Assembly: GCA_963576475.1 (NCBI GenBank)
Contig: OY754968.1
Span: 15,651,116-15,715,115, forward strand
Reading direction: 5' to 3'
Length of the DNA stretch: 64,000 nt
DNA from: Molanna angustata
Taxonomy: Eukaryota; Arthropoda; Insecta; Trichoptera; Molannidae
Below the pieces are notes generated by a model. The model did not search any database. It saw only the letters and a program-made list of their open reading frames with translations, and had not been told where the DNA came from. Positions 1-11,782 of this stretch are shown here, one piece after another. How positions within the stretch are numbered: the first letter of the stretch is position 1; each line of letters starts with the position of its first letter. Position numbers and translations under genes: made by a program.

Positions 1-209
1 CAAACATACATACAGAACCATCATGCTCTTTTCATATTCCGGGTAGGAAAACAGGACTGACCTCCATACTGTCCTATCTTGACATACATACCAACATGTG
101 TTAAAATTTTCAATATTTTGGATTTATGGGTTTATAGTTTGATTCTTATTCATCAACTATACATACTATCGCTATCGACAGTTGGATCTCATGTGTTACA
201 TGCAACTAG
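1..209 (+). mobile_element. HINE-a copy A, 3' part (cut by window start)
   Basis: This is the 3' portion of the HINE-a rolling-circle family. It carries the subterminal ATCGACAGTTGG, the hairpin CATGT-GTT-ACATG, and the terminal CAACTAG followed by T. The 5' part lies outside the window. The element abuts LINE coding remnant directly downstream, so it probably inserted into that LINE. Confidence 0.85.
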
Positions 210-210
210 T

Positions 211-735
<525 letters not shown>

Positions 736-1532
736 AGCATTCTTATTATTTTATTTTTCTTGAACAGATTATTTCTTATTGTAGGTAATATAATTAGTTG
801 TACTAGCGTAATTACTTAATTAATACAGACTTTTAATAATATATATGTATAGATAATATAGATTTTAATGAATTGACGGACACCGAACAATGTATAGCAC
901 TAGCTATCTCTTAAATTAGTCGTAGTATAATGATCCATGTATGGAGATGATACTCTCCATATACATATAACAAGTCTAACAAGAGATAAAAAGTGGGGAT
1001 GTGGTAAACAGTACAATGTACATATTATTACTTCTCTATCATCCATCATTATCTACTATTGAAATAGTATAGGAAAGTTTTTAGAGATTCGTTTATCAAT
1101 CATTATGAACTTTGAAACACACGTATCCAGTATTACTGGTTTGAACGTCAAATATTTATTGATATAATAGACAAATAAGCATTGGTTATCGTATACAGGA
1201 ATGTATTGATCCATAACACTTGAATATATGACTGTATTTTGTAATAAATTATGATAGTATTGTAAGCTAATAATTGATGTATGGAGATGATAATTGTTTT
1301 ATTTGATATTTTTATACATATATACATACTATTATTTGTACATTGTTAGCTTCAATTTGAAAAAATAAAAAATAAAATAAGATAAAATTTTAATTCATCA
1401 TTTAATGCTACATTTTTTTTACAAGACGAAATATACCTTCCTTCGAGCCCCAATACCTATACCTCAAGTTTATTATTCAGGGGGGACTCCTGTGGGGGGT
1501 ACGAGGTAGCCTTTACGTTTCCCCACCAATCA
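736..1532. other. AT-rich stretch, probably LINE 3' UTR then unassigned
   Basis: No supported gene. It contains short inverted fragments around GTATGGAGATGATA (near 940 and 1280), short A-rich runs near 1365, and no conserved peptide in any frame. The first part may be the 3' UTR of the upstream LINE. Confidence 0.5.
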
Positions 1533-1697
1533 GCCCCCCTAGACAACATGCCATCTAATCTAAGCGTTATCTCGCTAAGCGATAGTAAATGTATGGAATT
1601 GGTGGCTGTGACGTCACGTGACAGACACCAATTCCATACATTTACTATCGCTTAACGAGATAACGCTTAGCTTAATTGACATGTTGTCTAGGGGGGC
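1533..1697. mobile_element. Palindromic MITE, family P, copy 1
   Basis: The 165-bp segment is almost entirely a fold-back. Arms of about 80 bp begin GCCCCCCTAGACAACATG and pair with a right arm ending CATGTTGTCTAGGGGGGC, with only a handful of mismatches. The centre reads TGACGTCACGTGAC, overlapping a CRE-like TGACGTCA and an E-box CACGTG. Two more copies with the same ends and the same TCACGTGAC centre lie at 18106-18253 and 57574-57737. No coding capacity and no clear target duplication, so the superfamily is left open. Confidence 0.8.
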
Positions 1698-2377
1698 AGG
1701 ACCTGAGTCAGTTCTCATCTAGCATTTTGTCGGGCCAGTCACACTAACAAACATCATGTAACCTAACTCAGCAGTTTACATTTCGTCCCACTATAAGTAT
1801 CGACCTTCATATCTACACATTCATATAAAATTAATAAATAGATCCCCGGAGATTTTTTATGTATCTTCTTCAAGATGTTCACTGACTAGTTTAGAACCTA
1901 ATCCCGGTGTTGAAGTATACAGTATCGAATATCGAAATGTCGAAAGATACATACGCCGACAACGCGACGTGTGAAACGAGAAAACTGTCATTCGTTGCTA
2001 TCGTGTAGGTTTACAGACTTGTAGAAATGTAGGTAGGTACTACATCTGCTTACAATATGTTTATTTTACTATCAAGTGGAAAAAAACTGATAAAATAGTA
2101 AAAACAATTCCTTTTTTATCCAATCTTTAAGTCTATACCGAAGTTCAATGGAAGTACTTCTAATGGGGATAGGAAGTTCAGTTTTATTTATTTCGTTTAT
2201 GTATTATTTATTATCATGTAACTTAACGTACAACGTTTATATATAATATATTTGTTTATTTATTTAAGAGACAGACACTGTCAAACATAGGTTCACTATG
2301 AAATAAATAAAAACAGAGCAATCAAGTCTGTACACTGTACACATATATATATGTCTCACTCCTGCATTCTTTTAAAA
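1698..2377. other. Unassigned sequence
   Basis: No reading frame, RNA gene or repeat family was recognised. Short TATATA runs occur near 2240 and 2345. This may be the host or older-element DNA into which family P and HINE-a inserted. Confidence 0.4.
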
Positions 2378-3181
2378 CTAGTTGCATGTAACACATGAGA
2401 TCCAACTGTCGATAGCGATAGTATGTATAGTTGAAGAATATGTACCAAACTATAAACCCATAGATACAAATTATTGAATATTTTCAGATATTTTGTTTTC
2501 TATACAACATATGTAGGTATGTATGTCAAGATAGGATAGTATGGAGAAAGATCCTTTTTCCTACCCAGAATATGCAAATAGCATGATGGTATGTATGTAT
2601 GTTTGGAGATGAAGTATCAAACTATTAAGTCTTTTTACATATTGTGTATAGGCGACTGCCATACAAAATGTATGAAGCGATGTCGTCACTAAATTCAATT
2701 TTAAAAAAATTGTTAAAAAAAAATTGAGATCTTATACTACAATTTTAGTATTTTTTATAGAAAATTAAATTATCTAGTTGGGGTGTTTCGGCTTTTTTCG
2801 ATAATTGTAAAAGTTTTGGAAATATAGGCAGTTAAACTCATAAATTTATCATAAAAAAAATATTTTTCTTAATAAAAAATGTTTGAGAAACCCTGGAATT
2901 TTTTTGAAAAAACTAATTTGAGATTTTGTATTTGTCTATGTTTGTACCAATTTTCAGCGTTCTAGCGTTTATGGTTTCTGAGATATATGGAAAAATAAAA
3001 TAAAAATTCAAAAGTTGATAACCCCTGACTGAAACAAAAATTCAAAATTCCGAGTAAAAAAGTTTTGTAGGCCTGTAACTGTTTATATATTCTGAAATTT
3101 TAGGCTCTGTAAATTGAGCGGATCAAAAGTTATAAGGGGGGGACGGACACACACACAGACACACAGACACACAGACACACA

Positions 3182-3218
<37 letters not shown>

Positions 3219-3421
3219 ACGAAATGTTCTACTCCGAATTCTGAGTAAATCCGTGTACGGAACATATATGCTGCGAAGCCTCTAAGTTGGTGTTTTTTGA
3301 CTTCAAAGTTGGAAAAGCCGTGAAAAAAGTAGACCTCTCCATACAATTCTCGCGTATTCTGGCTTGATACATTGTCGATATGTTAAGAGAACAAAGTTCT
3401 CCTGAACAAATCGACAGTTGG
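2378..3421 (-). mobile_element. HINE-a copy B, full length
   Basis: On the minus strand it begins CCAACTGTCGATTTG and ends CAACTAG, flanked by T on both sides. A (CA)n/(TG)n block sits near 3150-3215. It faces copy C (3489-4520) across a 67-bp spacer, making a head-to-head inverted pair. Its short open frames are not conserved as protein and shift with the microsatellite length. Confidence 0.92.
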
Positions 3422-3488
3422 AATAGTCACAAAAAAGTATATGCAACCAGTGGGCCTTGAGACGTTGTTCTGCAACAGATCGCATTTT

Positions 3489-3691
3489 CCAACTGTCGAT
3501 TTGTTCAGGAGAACTTTGTTCTCTTAACATATCGACAATGTATCAAGCCAGAATACGCGAGAATTGTATGGAGAGGTCTACTTTTTTCACGGCTTTTCCA
3601 ACTTTGAAGTCAAAAAACACCAACTTAGAGGCTTCGCAGCATATATGTTCCATACACGGATTTACTCAGAATTCGGAGTAGAACATTTCGT

Positions 3692-3728
<37 letters not shown>

Positions 3729-4520
3729 TGTGTGTCTGTGTGTCCGTCCCCCCCTTATAACTTTTGATCCGCTCAATTTACAGAGCCTAAAATTTCAAAA
3801 TATATAAACAGTTACAGGCCTACAAAACTTTTATGCTCGGAATTTTGAATTTTTGTTTTAGTCAGGGGTTATCAACTTTTGAATTTTTATTTTATTTTTC
3901 CATATATCTCAGAAACCATAAACGCTAGAACGCTGAAAATTGGTACAAACATAGACAAATACAAAATCTCAAATTTGTTTATTCAAAAAAATTCCAGGGT
4001 TTCTCAAACATTTTTTATTAAGAAAAATATTTTTTTTATGCTAAATTTATGAGTTTAACTGCCTATATTTCCAAAACTTTTACAATTATCGAAAAAAGCC
4101 GAAACACTCCAACTAGATAATTTAATTTTCTATAAAAAATAGCAACATTGTAGTAGAAGATCTAAATTTTTTTTTAACAATTTTTTTAAAATTGAATTTA
4201 GTGACGACATCGCTTCATACATTTTGTATGGCAGTCGCCTATACACAAAATGTAAGAAGACTTAATAGTTTGATACTTTGATACTTCATCTCCAAACATA
4301 CATACATACCATCATGCTATTTGCATATTCTGGGCAGGAAAAAGGATCTTCCTCCATACTATCCTATCTTGACATACATACCTACATATGTTGTATAGAA
4401 AACAAAATATCTGAAAATATTCAATAATTTGTATCTATGGGTTTATAGTTTGGTACATATTCTTCAACTATACATACTATCGCTATCGACAGTTGGATCT
4501 CATGTGTTACATGCAACTAG
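3489..4520 (+). mobile_element. HINE-a copy C, full length
   Basis: It starts CCAACTGTCGATTTG after a T run and ends CTAG before T. Landmarks in order: 5' hairpin GAGAAC-TTT-GTTCTC inside TGTCGAT/ATCGACA; (TG)n near 3697-3742; a body with many T/A homopolymers; ATCGACAGTTGG; hairpin; CTAG. It is near-identical in layout to copy B and forms the right arm of a roughly 2.1-kb inverted repeat. Confidence 0.93.
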
Positions 4521-4694
4521 TAATAGTGAATCAATAGATTTGCAAATACACATACTTGAAAATCAACATTGGTGAATTTTTATTGAATATGTTTATTTAT
4601 TTTGGTTGGTCTAAAACTGATCATTTTTGTTTTTTCCACATCAAGTGTTAGTAGATTACAGCTTTCACGTGTACATTAGACCAGTATATATTTT

Positions 4695-4770
4695 CCAACT
4701 GTCGATTTGTTCAGGAGAACTTTGTTCTCTTAACATATCGACAATGTATCAAGCCAGAATACGCGAGAAT
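4695..4770 (+). mobile_element. HINE-a copy D, 5' end only
   Basis: Only the first 76 bp of the family are present, from CCAACTGTCG to CGCGAGAAT. The remainder is absent and unrelated sequence follows immediately. Confidence 0.85.
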
Positions 4771-5043
4771 AGGCATGATGACTAATTTTGAAAAACTATC
4801 TCACGATGTTTTTACGCATTCACTGTTTTCAAATATATATACATTTCTACATAAAATAAAGGTTTAGTAGCAAAAATCGCCATTTTAAAATCAAATTTGA
4901 CATTTACGCCAAAAAAAGCTTGTAGTATCATGGCGGCTGCCGACCCTGACGGTGACGTCATGGTATCGTAAACTGCATATCACTACTATATGTAATATAT
5001 GTGTTCTAAGACGATTTGTGTATTTATAATCAATTCAAAAGTG

Positions 5044-5183
5044 TATAAGTGTTGTGCGGTCCCTAAATGTACAAACACGACGAAAAAAACACCTACTGAG
5101 GTATTTGTTTTCGTCCCACGCGAAAAAAAAGAGAAATAAGTGATTAAATTTCGCACGGCGAGACACAAGTGAATTTTATTAAG
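5044..5183 (+). pseudogene. THAP-type zinc-finger relic (N-terminal half)
   Basis: Translation gives YKCCAVPKCTNTTKKTP, then VFVFVPREKK, then, after a frameshift near 5135 and a stop, FARRDTSEF. This matches the N-terminal half of THAP domains: the first Cys pair in the C-A-V-P-x-C context, the basic Lys-rich stretch, and an R-R-D motif after a Trp. Here that Trp position reads TGA, one base from TGG. An ATG is not seen before Y-K-C. The later C-x2-H pair is not recognisable downstream, possibly lost or in another exon. THAP domains occur in P-element transposases and in host genes; which this was cannot be told. Confidence 0.55.
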
Positions 5184-5927
5184 TACGCGTTTACAATGAA
5201 GTACAGTATTCGTTCCCCCACTTTTAGCTCTCAATAATATAATATTTACCATTATTTAGGCAATAAGCATATAAAGAACTTCATTAATGTCCAAACGTCA
5301 AAATAGGCCATCATAAGTTTCCCGCGTATGTTTTTAGCTTATGAACACATAATGTAGAGAGAAGAAGGAGCATATTTTATCGATTTTCGAGATGTAAGTT
5401 GTATTTAAATTACAGATAAATAAAGTACTTATATGTACTTATTATTAAGTTTTTACGTTTCGAAATTCTGATGAACAAAAGTCTTTGTTCGACGCAAAGA
5501 AATATCCGACCATCAAAAGTTCCATTCTAGTTAAGAGTAGTTAAGACAGGCAGAAAAATAACTACTATGGCTGCTATTGCTAAAAATAACGATAGCAGAT
5601 AAATATAGCTTGTTATGAACACAATACAAATAACGAGCGCTATGTAATAATTCGTATGCTGCTAAAATTGTAACGATGTTTTAAAACGCATGCTTCGCGT
5701 AATCGCCGTCGTTTCGCAAATCGCTTCATTGCATGAAAAAAATATAGCTTGCTAGTTTAGTTTGGCAGTGACCAGCATCATAACATATCGAACGTTCGTC
5801 AGCTCACCATCGCGTGACAAAATTGTAGAATACTAACACTAAATTAGTTTACCATACGTTGCGAGCGTTCATTATTTATTTATTTATTCAATAAAAACTA
5901 AGTTACATACAAAATACAATTAACATA
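5184..5927. other. Unassigned AT-rich stretch
   Basis: No gene supported. It contains TAGCTTGTTATGAA near 5609, which recurs near 7280, suggesting relation to the dispersed repeat X region. A TTTATTTATTTATT run near 5874 precedes the inverted-repeat element that follows. Confidence 0.4.
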
Positions 5928-6517
5928 GGCCCGATATTACAGTCGGCCCTCAACTCATTGAGTTTGCCAAACTCAAGATTAATGTTAAGGGGAGATTGAA
6001 TCCATTTCCGTATTACAGTGCAATATGACATGTCAGTTACTAAATCTTCAATTATAGACATACATATTTCACTTTTTCTGTGGTTATTATCTGTCAAATT
6101 TAAATAACCTCAAATAATACGAAATACAAAACGGGACGCTACGACTTTAAATACCATTGTTTTATTATCCAACATGGTAAATTTAATTTTTTTCACCAAA
6201 ATTATGCTTTTAAATGCCCGTGTTCGTTTCAATACGGCTGTCAGTTTGTTTTGTTGTGTGGCGCCACCTTCGATACAACACTGAAACTACACACGTTGCC
6301 TAACGCCTCTAGTGATAGAAACTGAAACTACACGAGTTGCCTAGCAAATGACAGTTGACTCACAGTTAAGTACTTAATCTGCCAGAAACGTTGAGTTAAA
6401 TATTTGTCGTTTTAGTGACGTATTTGAGGGAAGATTAGGTCTAAACGGACACTGTAATACGCTATATTTTTGTAAAACTTGAGTTTAGCTCTTAAACTGA
6501 CACTGTAATACCGGCCC
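5928..6517. mobile_element. Inverted-repeat DNA element (MITE), about 590 bp
   Basis: The left end GGCCCGATATTACAGT and the right end ACTGTAATACCGGCCC are imperfect inverted repeats. A further inward match is AAACTCAAG against CTTGAGTTT. ATA flanks both ends (5925-5927 and 6518-6520) and could be a 3-bp target duplication. Termini starting GG and a 3-bp duplication would suit PIF/Harbinger, but ATA is not the usual TWA. No transposase is encoded. Confidence 0.6.
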
Positions 6518-6714
6518 ATAGTGTCCCCCGATAGGTAGGCGAGTATCTAGGTAAATTGAAACTATTTGCTTTGATGAATACTTGTTCCATTTATATTTAA
6601 TTTGTTTTAGTTTTAAGTATCTAATTAAAATATTAATATATCGATAACACCAAAATAAACATAGTCCAGACCGACAATTAATGCGTATATTGTATTGAAG
6701 ACTATCAGAAGAAT

Positions 6715-6915
6715 TGACGCGACCATACTATGACGTCGTGCGCTCTGATTGTTTTTTCTCATAAAATGGCGGACTAACACATTTTGTATTTTTATATTTA
6801 TAATATTATTATTATTCACTCCTATAAATTAAAAAAAAACATTTTTTAAATCTTTATAACCTATTTTATTTTTTAAAATCATAATTTCAATGATTTTTTT
6901 CTTACAGTCATCACA
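6715..6915 (+). repeat. Dispersed repeat X, copy 1 (uninterrupted)
   Basis: It contains TGACGTCGTGCGCTCTGATT, AAAATGGCGGAC and AATCATAATTTCAATGATTT in the same order as copy 2 at 7350-8625. It is not interrupted and so provides the empty-site reference for HINE-a copy E. No coding function seen. Confidence 0.7.
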
Positions 6916-7349
6916 CCTATTACATATTTTAATATATTAATCATAATATGTATATGAATCATAACAGTTATCCCATATGTATATTAGATTCATCATAATA
7001 CATTGTGTATTTCCATTTCAACCTCATGTAACACTGTACAACTCCCACAAACAATATAATTACATCATTTTATTTTATAATCAAGCAATGAAAGCCACCA
7101 AGTTATTTATTTCTGAAACGTTAAATATTCTCCACCACGTTACAATACTCGGTGCGTGTTAAAACAGATGCGTCAACGATTCAATAGAGCGGATAGCGAT
7201 ATTATTTGGTTTATTGTCCCAAATAAACCAAATAAATCAATAAATAAAAATAGCATGTTAAAAATAAGCAGCATATTCCATATAGCTTGTTATGAAAAAA
7301 ATAGCCATTTCGAACAACACAACAGTTGACAGTAACAAACACAATTGAT
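6916..7349. other. Unassigned AT-rich stretch
   Basis: No gene or known repeat recognised. It includes a small fold-back of CCAAATAAACC near 7200-7230. Confidence 0.4.
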
Positions 7350-7636
7350 AGTGACAATATGGTGACGTCATGCGCTCTGATTGGTGTTTCACATAAAATG
7401 GCGGACAAACATATTTTGTATTTTTATTTTAATCCAACTGTCGATTTGTTCAGGAGAACTTTGTTCTCTTAACATATCGACAATGTATCAAGCCAGAATA
7501 CGCGAGAATTGTATGGAGAGGTCTACTTTTTTCATGGATTTTCCAACTTTGAAGTCAAAAAACACCAACTTAGAGGCTTCGCAGCATATATGTTCCATAC
7601 ACGGATTTACTCAGAATTCGGAGTAGAACATTTCGT

Positions 7637-7685
<49 letters not shown>

Positions 7686-8625
7686 TGTGTGTCTGTGTGT
7701 GTGTCTGTGTGTGTGTCTGTGTGTGTGTGTGTCCGTCCCCCCCTTATAACTTTTGATCCGCTCAATTTACAGAGCCTAAAATTTCAGAATATATAAACAG
7801 TTACAGGCCTACAAAACTTTTATACTCGGAATTTTGAATTTTTGTTTCAGTCAGGAGTTATCAACTTTTTGAATTTTTATTTTATTTTTCCATATATCTC
7901 AGAAACCATAAACACTAGAACGCTGAAAATTGGTACAAACATAGAAAAATACAAAATCTCAAATTAGTTTTTTCAAAAAAATTCCAGGGTTTCTCAAACA
8001 TTTTTTATTAAGAAAAATATTTTTTTTATGATACATTTATGAGTTTAACTGCCTATATTTCCAAAACTTTTACAATTATCGAAAAAAGCCGAAACACCCC
8101 AACTAGATAATTTAATTTTCTATAAAAAAAAACAGCATTGTAGTAGAAGATCTCAATTTTTTTTTAAACAATTTTTTTAAAAATTGAATTTAGTGACGAC
8201 ATCGCTTCATACATTTTGTATGGCAGTCGCCTATACACAATATGTAAGAAGACTTAATAGTTTGATACTTCATCTCCAAACATACATACATACCATCATG
8301 CTATTTGCATATTCTGGGTAGGAAAAAGGATCTTCCTCCATACTATCCTATCTTGACATACATACCTACATATGTTGTATAGAAAACAAAATATCTGAAA
8401 ATATTCAATAATTTGTATCTATGGGTTTATAGTTTGGTACATATTCTTCAACTATACATACTATCGCTATCGACAGTTGGATCTCATGTGTTACATGCAA
8501 CTAGTAATATTAATATTATTCGCTCTTTTAAAATGAAAATAAATATATTTTTTCAAATCTTTATAACATATTTTATCTAATAAAATCATAATTTCAATGA
8601 TTTTTTCTTACTGTCATCACGCCTA
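7350..8625 (+). repeat. Dispersed repeat X, copy 2, split by HINE-a copy E
   Basis: The left part (7350-7433) matches copy 1 through ATTTTGTATTTTTAT. The right part (8505-8625) matches TAATATTAATATTATTC onward to TCATCACGCCTAT. The intervening 1071 bp is HINE-a copy E. The right end is cut by HINE-a copy F. Confidence 0.7.
7434..8504 (+). mobile_element. HINE-a copy E, full length
   Basis: It starts CCAACTGTCGATTTG after AAT and ends CTAG before TAATATT. It has the longest TG block in the set (about 7638-7732, interspersed with TCTG). It interrupts repeat X, whose uninterrupted copy at 6715-6915 shows no target duplication, as expected for rolling-circle insertion. Confidence 0.95.
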
Positions 8626-9570
8626 TTGTATGGAGAGGTCTACTTTTTTCACGGCTTTTCCAACTTTGAAGTCAAAAAACACCAACTTAGAGGCTTCGCA
8701 GCATATATGTTCCATACACGGATTTACTCAGAATTCGGAGTAGAACATTTCGTGTGTCTGTGTGTGTGTGTGTGTGTCTGTGTGTCTGTGTGTGTGTGTC
8801 CGTCCCCCCCTTATAACTTTTGATTCGCTCAATTTACAGAGCCTAAAATTTCAGAATATATAAACAGTTACAGGCCTACAAAACTTTTATACTCGGAATT
8901 TTTAATTTTTGTTTCAGTCAGGGGTTATCAACTTTTGAATTTTTATTTTATTTTTCCATATATCTCAGAAACCATAATTGCTAGAACGCTGAAAATTGGT
9001 ACAAACATAGAAAAATACAAAATCTCAAATTATTTTTTTCAAAAAAATTCCAGGGTTTCTCAAACATTTTTTATTAAGAAAAATATTTTTTTTATGATAA
9101 ATTTATGAGTTTAACTGCCTATATTTCCAAAACTTTTACAATTATCGAAAAAAGCCGAAACACCCCAACTAGATAATTTAATTTTCTATAAAATATATTA
9201 ACATTGTAGCAGAAGATCTCAATTTTTTTTTAACATTTTTTTTAAAAATTGAATTTAGTGACGACATCGCTTCATACATTTTGTATGGCAGTCGCCTATA
9301 CACAATATGTAAGAAGACTTAATAGTTTGATACTTCATCTCCAAACAAACATACATACCATCATGCTATTTTCATATTATGGGTAGGAAAAAAGGATCTT
9401 CCTCCATACTATCCTATCTTGACATACATACCTACATATGTTGTATAGAAAACAAAATATCTGAAAATATTCAATAATTTGTATTTATGGGTTTATAGTT
9501 TGGTACATATTCTTCAACTATACATACTATCGCTATCGACAGTTGGATCTCATGTGTTACATGCAACTAG
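8626..9570 (+). mobile_element. HINE-a copy F, 5' truncated
   Basis: It begins inside the family at TTGTATGGAGAGG, about 75 bp from the normal 5' end, and runs intact to CTAG at 9567-9570. It follows repeat X directly and is followed by a Helitron remnant. Confidence 0.9.
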
Positions 9571-9588
9571 TATATAGAACTCATTTTA

Positions 9589-10049
9589 TGTATTGTTCTG
9601 CCATAGACCGCCTTCTATAAACCTATATTGCATTTATTATAGACCTCATTATTATAAGTAGTAAACATTTTTTTTTCGTTATCTAGATGTGTAATACAAT
9701 AAATTTCAATAGATTTGCTCACTCCGCTATCTATTGAAAGAGTACACAAATTAAAAATGAATTATGACCCTTTTCTCCAACAAAAAATTCTCGTGAGTAA
9801 TAGGGAAGTCAAAATTAGTGCTTATATTTTTATATAATTAATAAATAATTTTTTTAATTAAATAAAAAAATATATAAAAAAAAATCGTTGATAACAAAAA
9901 AAAATATCTCGGACTAACTAACCTCTAACTAATCTCTCAATCCGGAACCAGCCATACAAATTTAGAAAAAAATCATTTGATTCGGTTGGGTTCGGTTTCA
10001 GAGATTAGCGCGTACGAACATCATGACACGATTTTTTTATATATTAAGA
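9589..10049 (-). mobile_element. Non-autonomous Helitron, family Y, copy 1 (degraded 3' end)
   Basis: On the minus strand it starts TCTTAATATATAAAAA with A before it, then ATGTTCGTACGCGCTAAT. Internal blocks match the plus-strand copy at 21564-22397, for example CAATAGATTTG and CTATTGAAAG. Its 3' end near 9589 has decayed and lacks the CTAG terminus. Confidence 0.65.
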
Positions 10050-10148
10050 TAAAAATCCGTTTAATAATTTTTTATAGGAACCTATTAGTGTTTTTTATGT
10101 TTAAAATATTTATACATAGGTAAAACAAAAGGGTGCGAATCCAAAAAT

Positions 10149-10575
10149 CTTCTTCTTCTTCTTCATCAGCCCCTTTCACTCCACTGCTGGATAAAGGCTT
10201 CATCCTGAGTTTTCCACTTCTCTCTATCCTGGGCGCTCTGCTTCCACCCATGTCCCACCAGTTCGACAATATCGTCAGTCCATATCCTCTGTGGTCTCCC
10301 TACACATCTTCTATTATGATAGGGTCTCTAATTCAGAATTTTGGGGGTCCATCTATCATCTCTCTGTCTTGCCACATGACCTGCCCATTGCCACTTCAGC
10401 CTTCCCACTCTTTCTGCAATGTCGGTGACCTTTGACCGGCGTCTTATTTCCTCGTTTTTTATTCGGTCTCTCAAGGATACGCCCGACATTTTTCTTTCCA
10501 TTGCTCGTTGAGTACACTTGTGGAGACTTCGGGCAGTAAGTGACCAACAATATGGACCTTAAACTCCGAAAAATC
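10149..10575 (-). pseudogene. RTE-type LINE, C-terminal end of ORF with (GAA)n tail
   Basis: On the minus strand, translation gives AMERKMSGVSLRDRIKNEE, then WAGHVARQRDDRW, then GRPQRIWTDDI and FIQQWSERG before the stop. These are hallmarks of the region following the RT in RTE elements (W-x-GH-x-AR, GRP-x-RW-x-DDI, QQW). A GAAGAAGAAGAAGAAG tail (10149-10165 read in reverse) marks the 3' end. A TAG interrupts after PKILN. It is 5' truncated, as is usual for target-primed insertion. Confidence 0.8.
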
Positions 10576-10589
10576 TAGAAGAGACAAAT

Positions 10590-10850
10590 AGGTACCTCAA
10601 TAAAGGCATAATTGGTGAAAGTTGCGCAAGCGCATAAAGTGATCACGTAAACCAGCCGATGACTGGTCGTAAGCCCTGTAGGTGTCTGAGTTCCTTGTTC
10701 TTCTATAATATCTCAACTTCGTCTCTTTTGAGATATTAAAACGTTTGTCAATAAAAATATCATTTGACTCCAGATAGGGAAAAAAATCCAATGTTTGCGT
10801 ATATGCAATTAAAAAATATGTTCGATTTACATAAAGTGTACCTCCTACAC
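10590..10850 (+). repeat. Dispersed repeat W, copy 1
   Basis: It contains GTGATCACGTAAACCAGCCG, CCGATGACTGGTCGTAAG, and a tail AATGTTTGCGTATATGCAAT. The same blocks recur at 12828-12968 (minus), 28275-28462 and 54560-54715. An antisense 138-codon open frame over this region is not conserved between copies. Confidence 0.75.
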
Positions 10851-10854
10851 ATAG

Positions 10855-10945
10855 TTCAAGAGAAGACCGAGCAGCGTGGAGGGAGAGATGCATCGCTTTG
10901 GTGTCAACCAATCCCCAAGATTGTAACCAAATAAGAAGAAGAAAG
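10855..10945 (+). pseudogene. RTE-type LINE 3' fragment with AAG tail
   Basis: Plus-strand translation gives REDRAAWRERCIAL shortly before a tail AAGAAGAAGAAAGG. The D-R-x-x-W-R motif followed by a trinucleotide tail is the usual RTE terminus. Only the last 30 or so codons survive. Confidence 0.55.
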
Positions 10946-10999
10946 GTAAGCACTTTCAAAGAATTGGATTCTAATTCGAACAGACTATGGTAGAGAACC

Positions 11000-11782
11000 T
11001 TTAGCACTCGCAAGAGCTCCTCTTAAAAAAATCTAAAAAAAGATTGAATTGCAAAATTTTCAACAAAATAACTATTAATACAATTTTTAAATCTTTGATA
11101 AAAAAAACACAAACGAAGTGTGTTCTTTTGTAGCCGAAACACTTTGGTGGTTTCCTTTAGTCAGTATTATTCAGAGTAAGGAAACGCGTTGGTTTTCCGG
11201 CGTTTTTGAATGAAGATTTCGTATCATAATAATTCCAAACTGTTTTTCAGTCAAGTAATTCATTTTCATTAAACCTTTTCTTCGTAACAACCACCGAAAT
11301 TTGCGACTTTGAAATAATTAAATTAAGTTGAGGGAAAAATCATTTAAATTAAATCTTTTGAACCAACGAACTTAAACGTAGTCGAATACCTTTATCAGCA
11401 TTTCAATTTGTGTATTAAATTATACAGGTTAAGGTACATCTGCAGATTGTATTCACGAGATCAGCGCTTATTAATTAATAAATGTTAATTCGTAAATTAA
11501 AATTAATATTTGATTTTTTTTTCATTTGTAAAATGCCGAAACACGTTTCATTAAGTATTTTTTCGAACATTCTGATAACTTTGTGAAAAATCACTCATGT
11601 AGGTATTTGTACTTGTAAAGGTTATTCTTTTTCAAAAAAATATTTCAAACATCTATTTTTTTTGTAAAACTTATTATTTTGTTTGATCATTTATCTACGT
11701 TTTTACACATACGAGTATTAAGATATAAAACATAGTAAATGATCAAAAGAAAATAACTATATATTTCTAAATACTATTTTTC
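11000..11782. other. Unassigned AT-rich stretch
   Basis: No conserved reading frame, RNA or repeat recognised. It is homopolymer-rich throughout. Confidence 0.4.

Noticed and set aside
3564..3767. Open frame beginning MYGEVYFFHGFSNFEVKK, repeated in many copies
   Set aside because: It lies inside HINE-a, runs into the TG microsatellite as Cys-Val repeats, and its end changes with repeat length. Conservation reflects DNA copies, not protein selection.
10597..11013. 138-codon minus-strand frame
   Set aside because: Antisense to repeat W and to an RTE 3' end, with no family likeness and no openness in other W copies.
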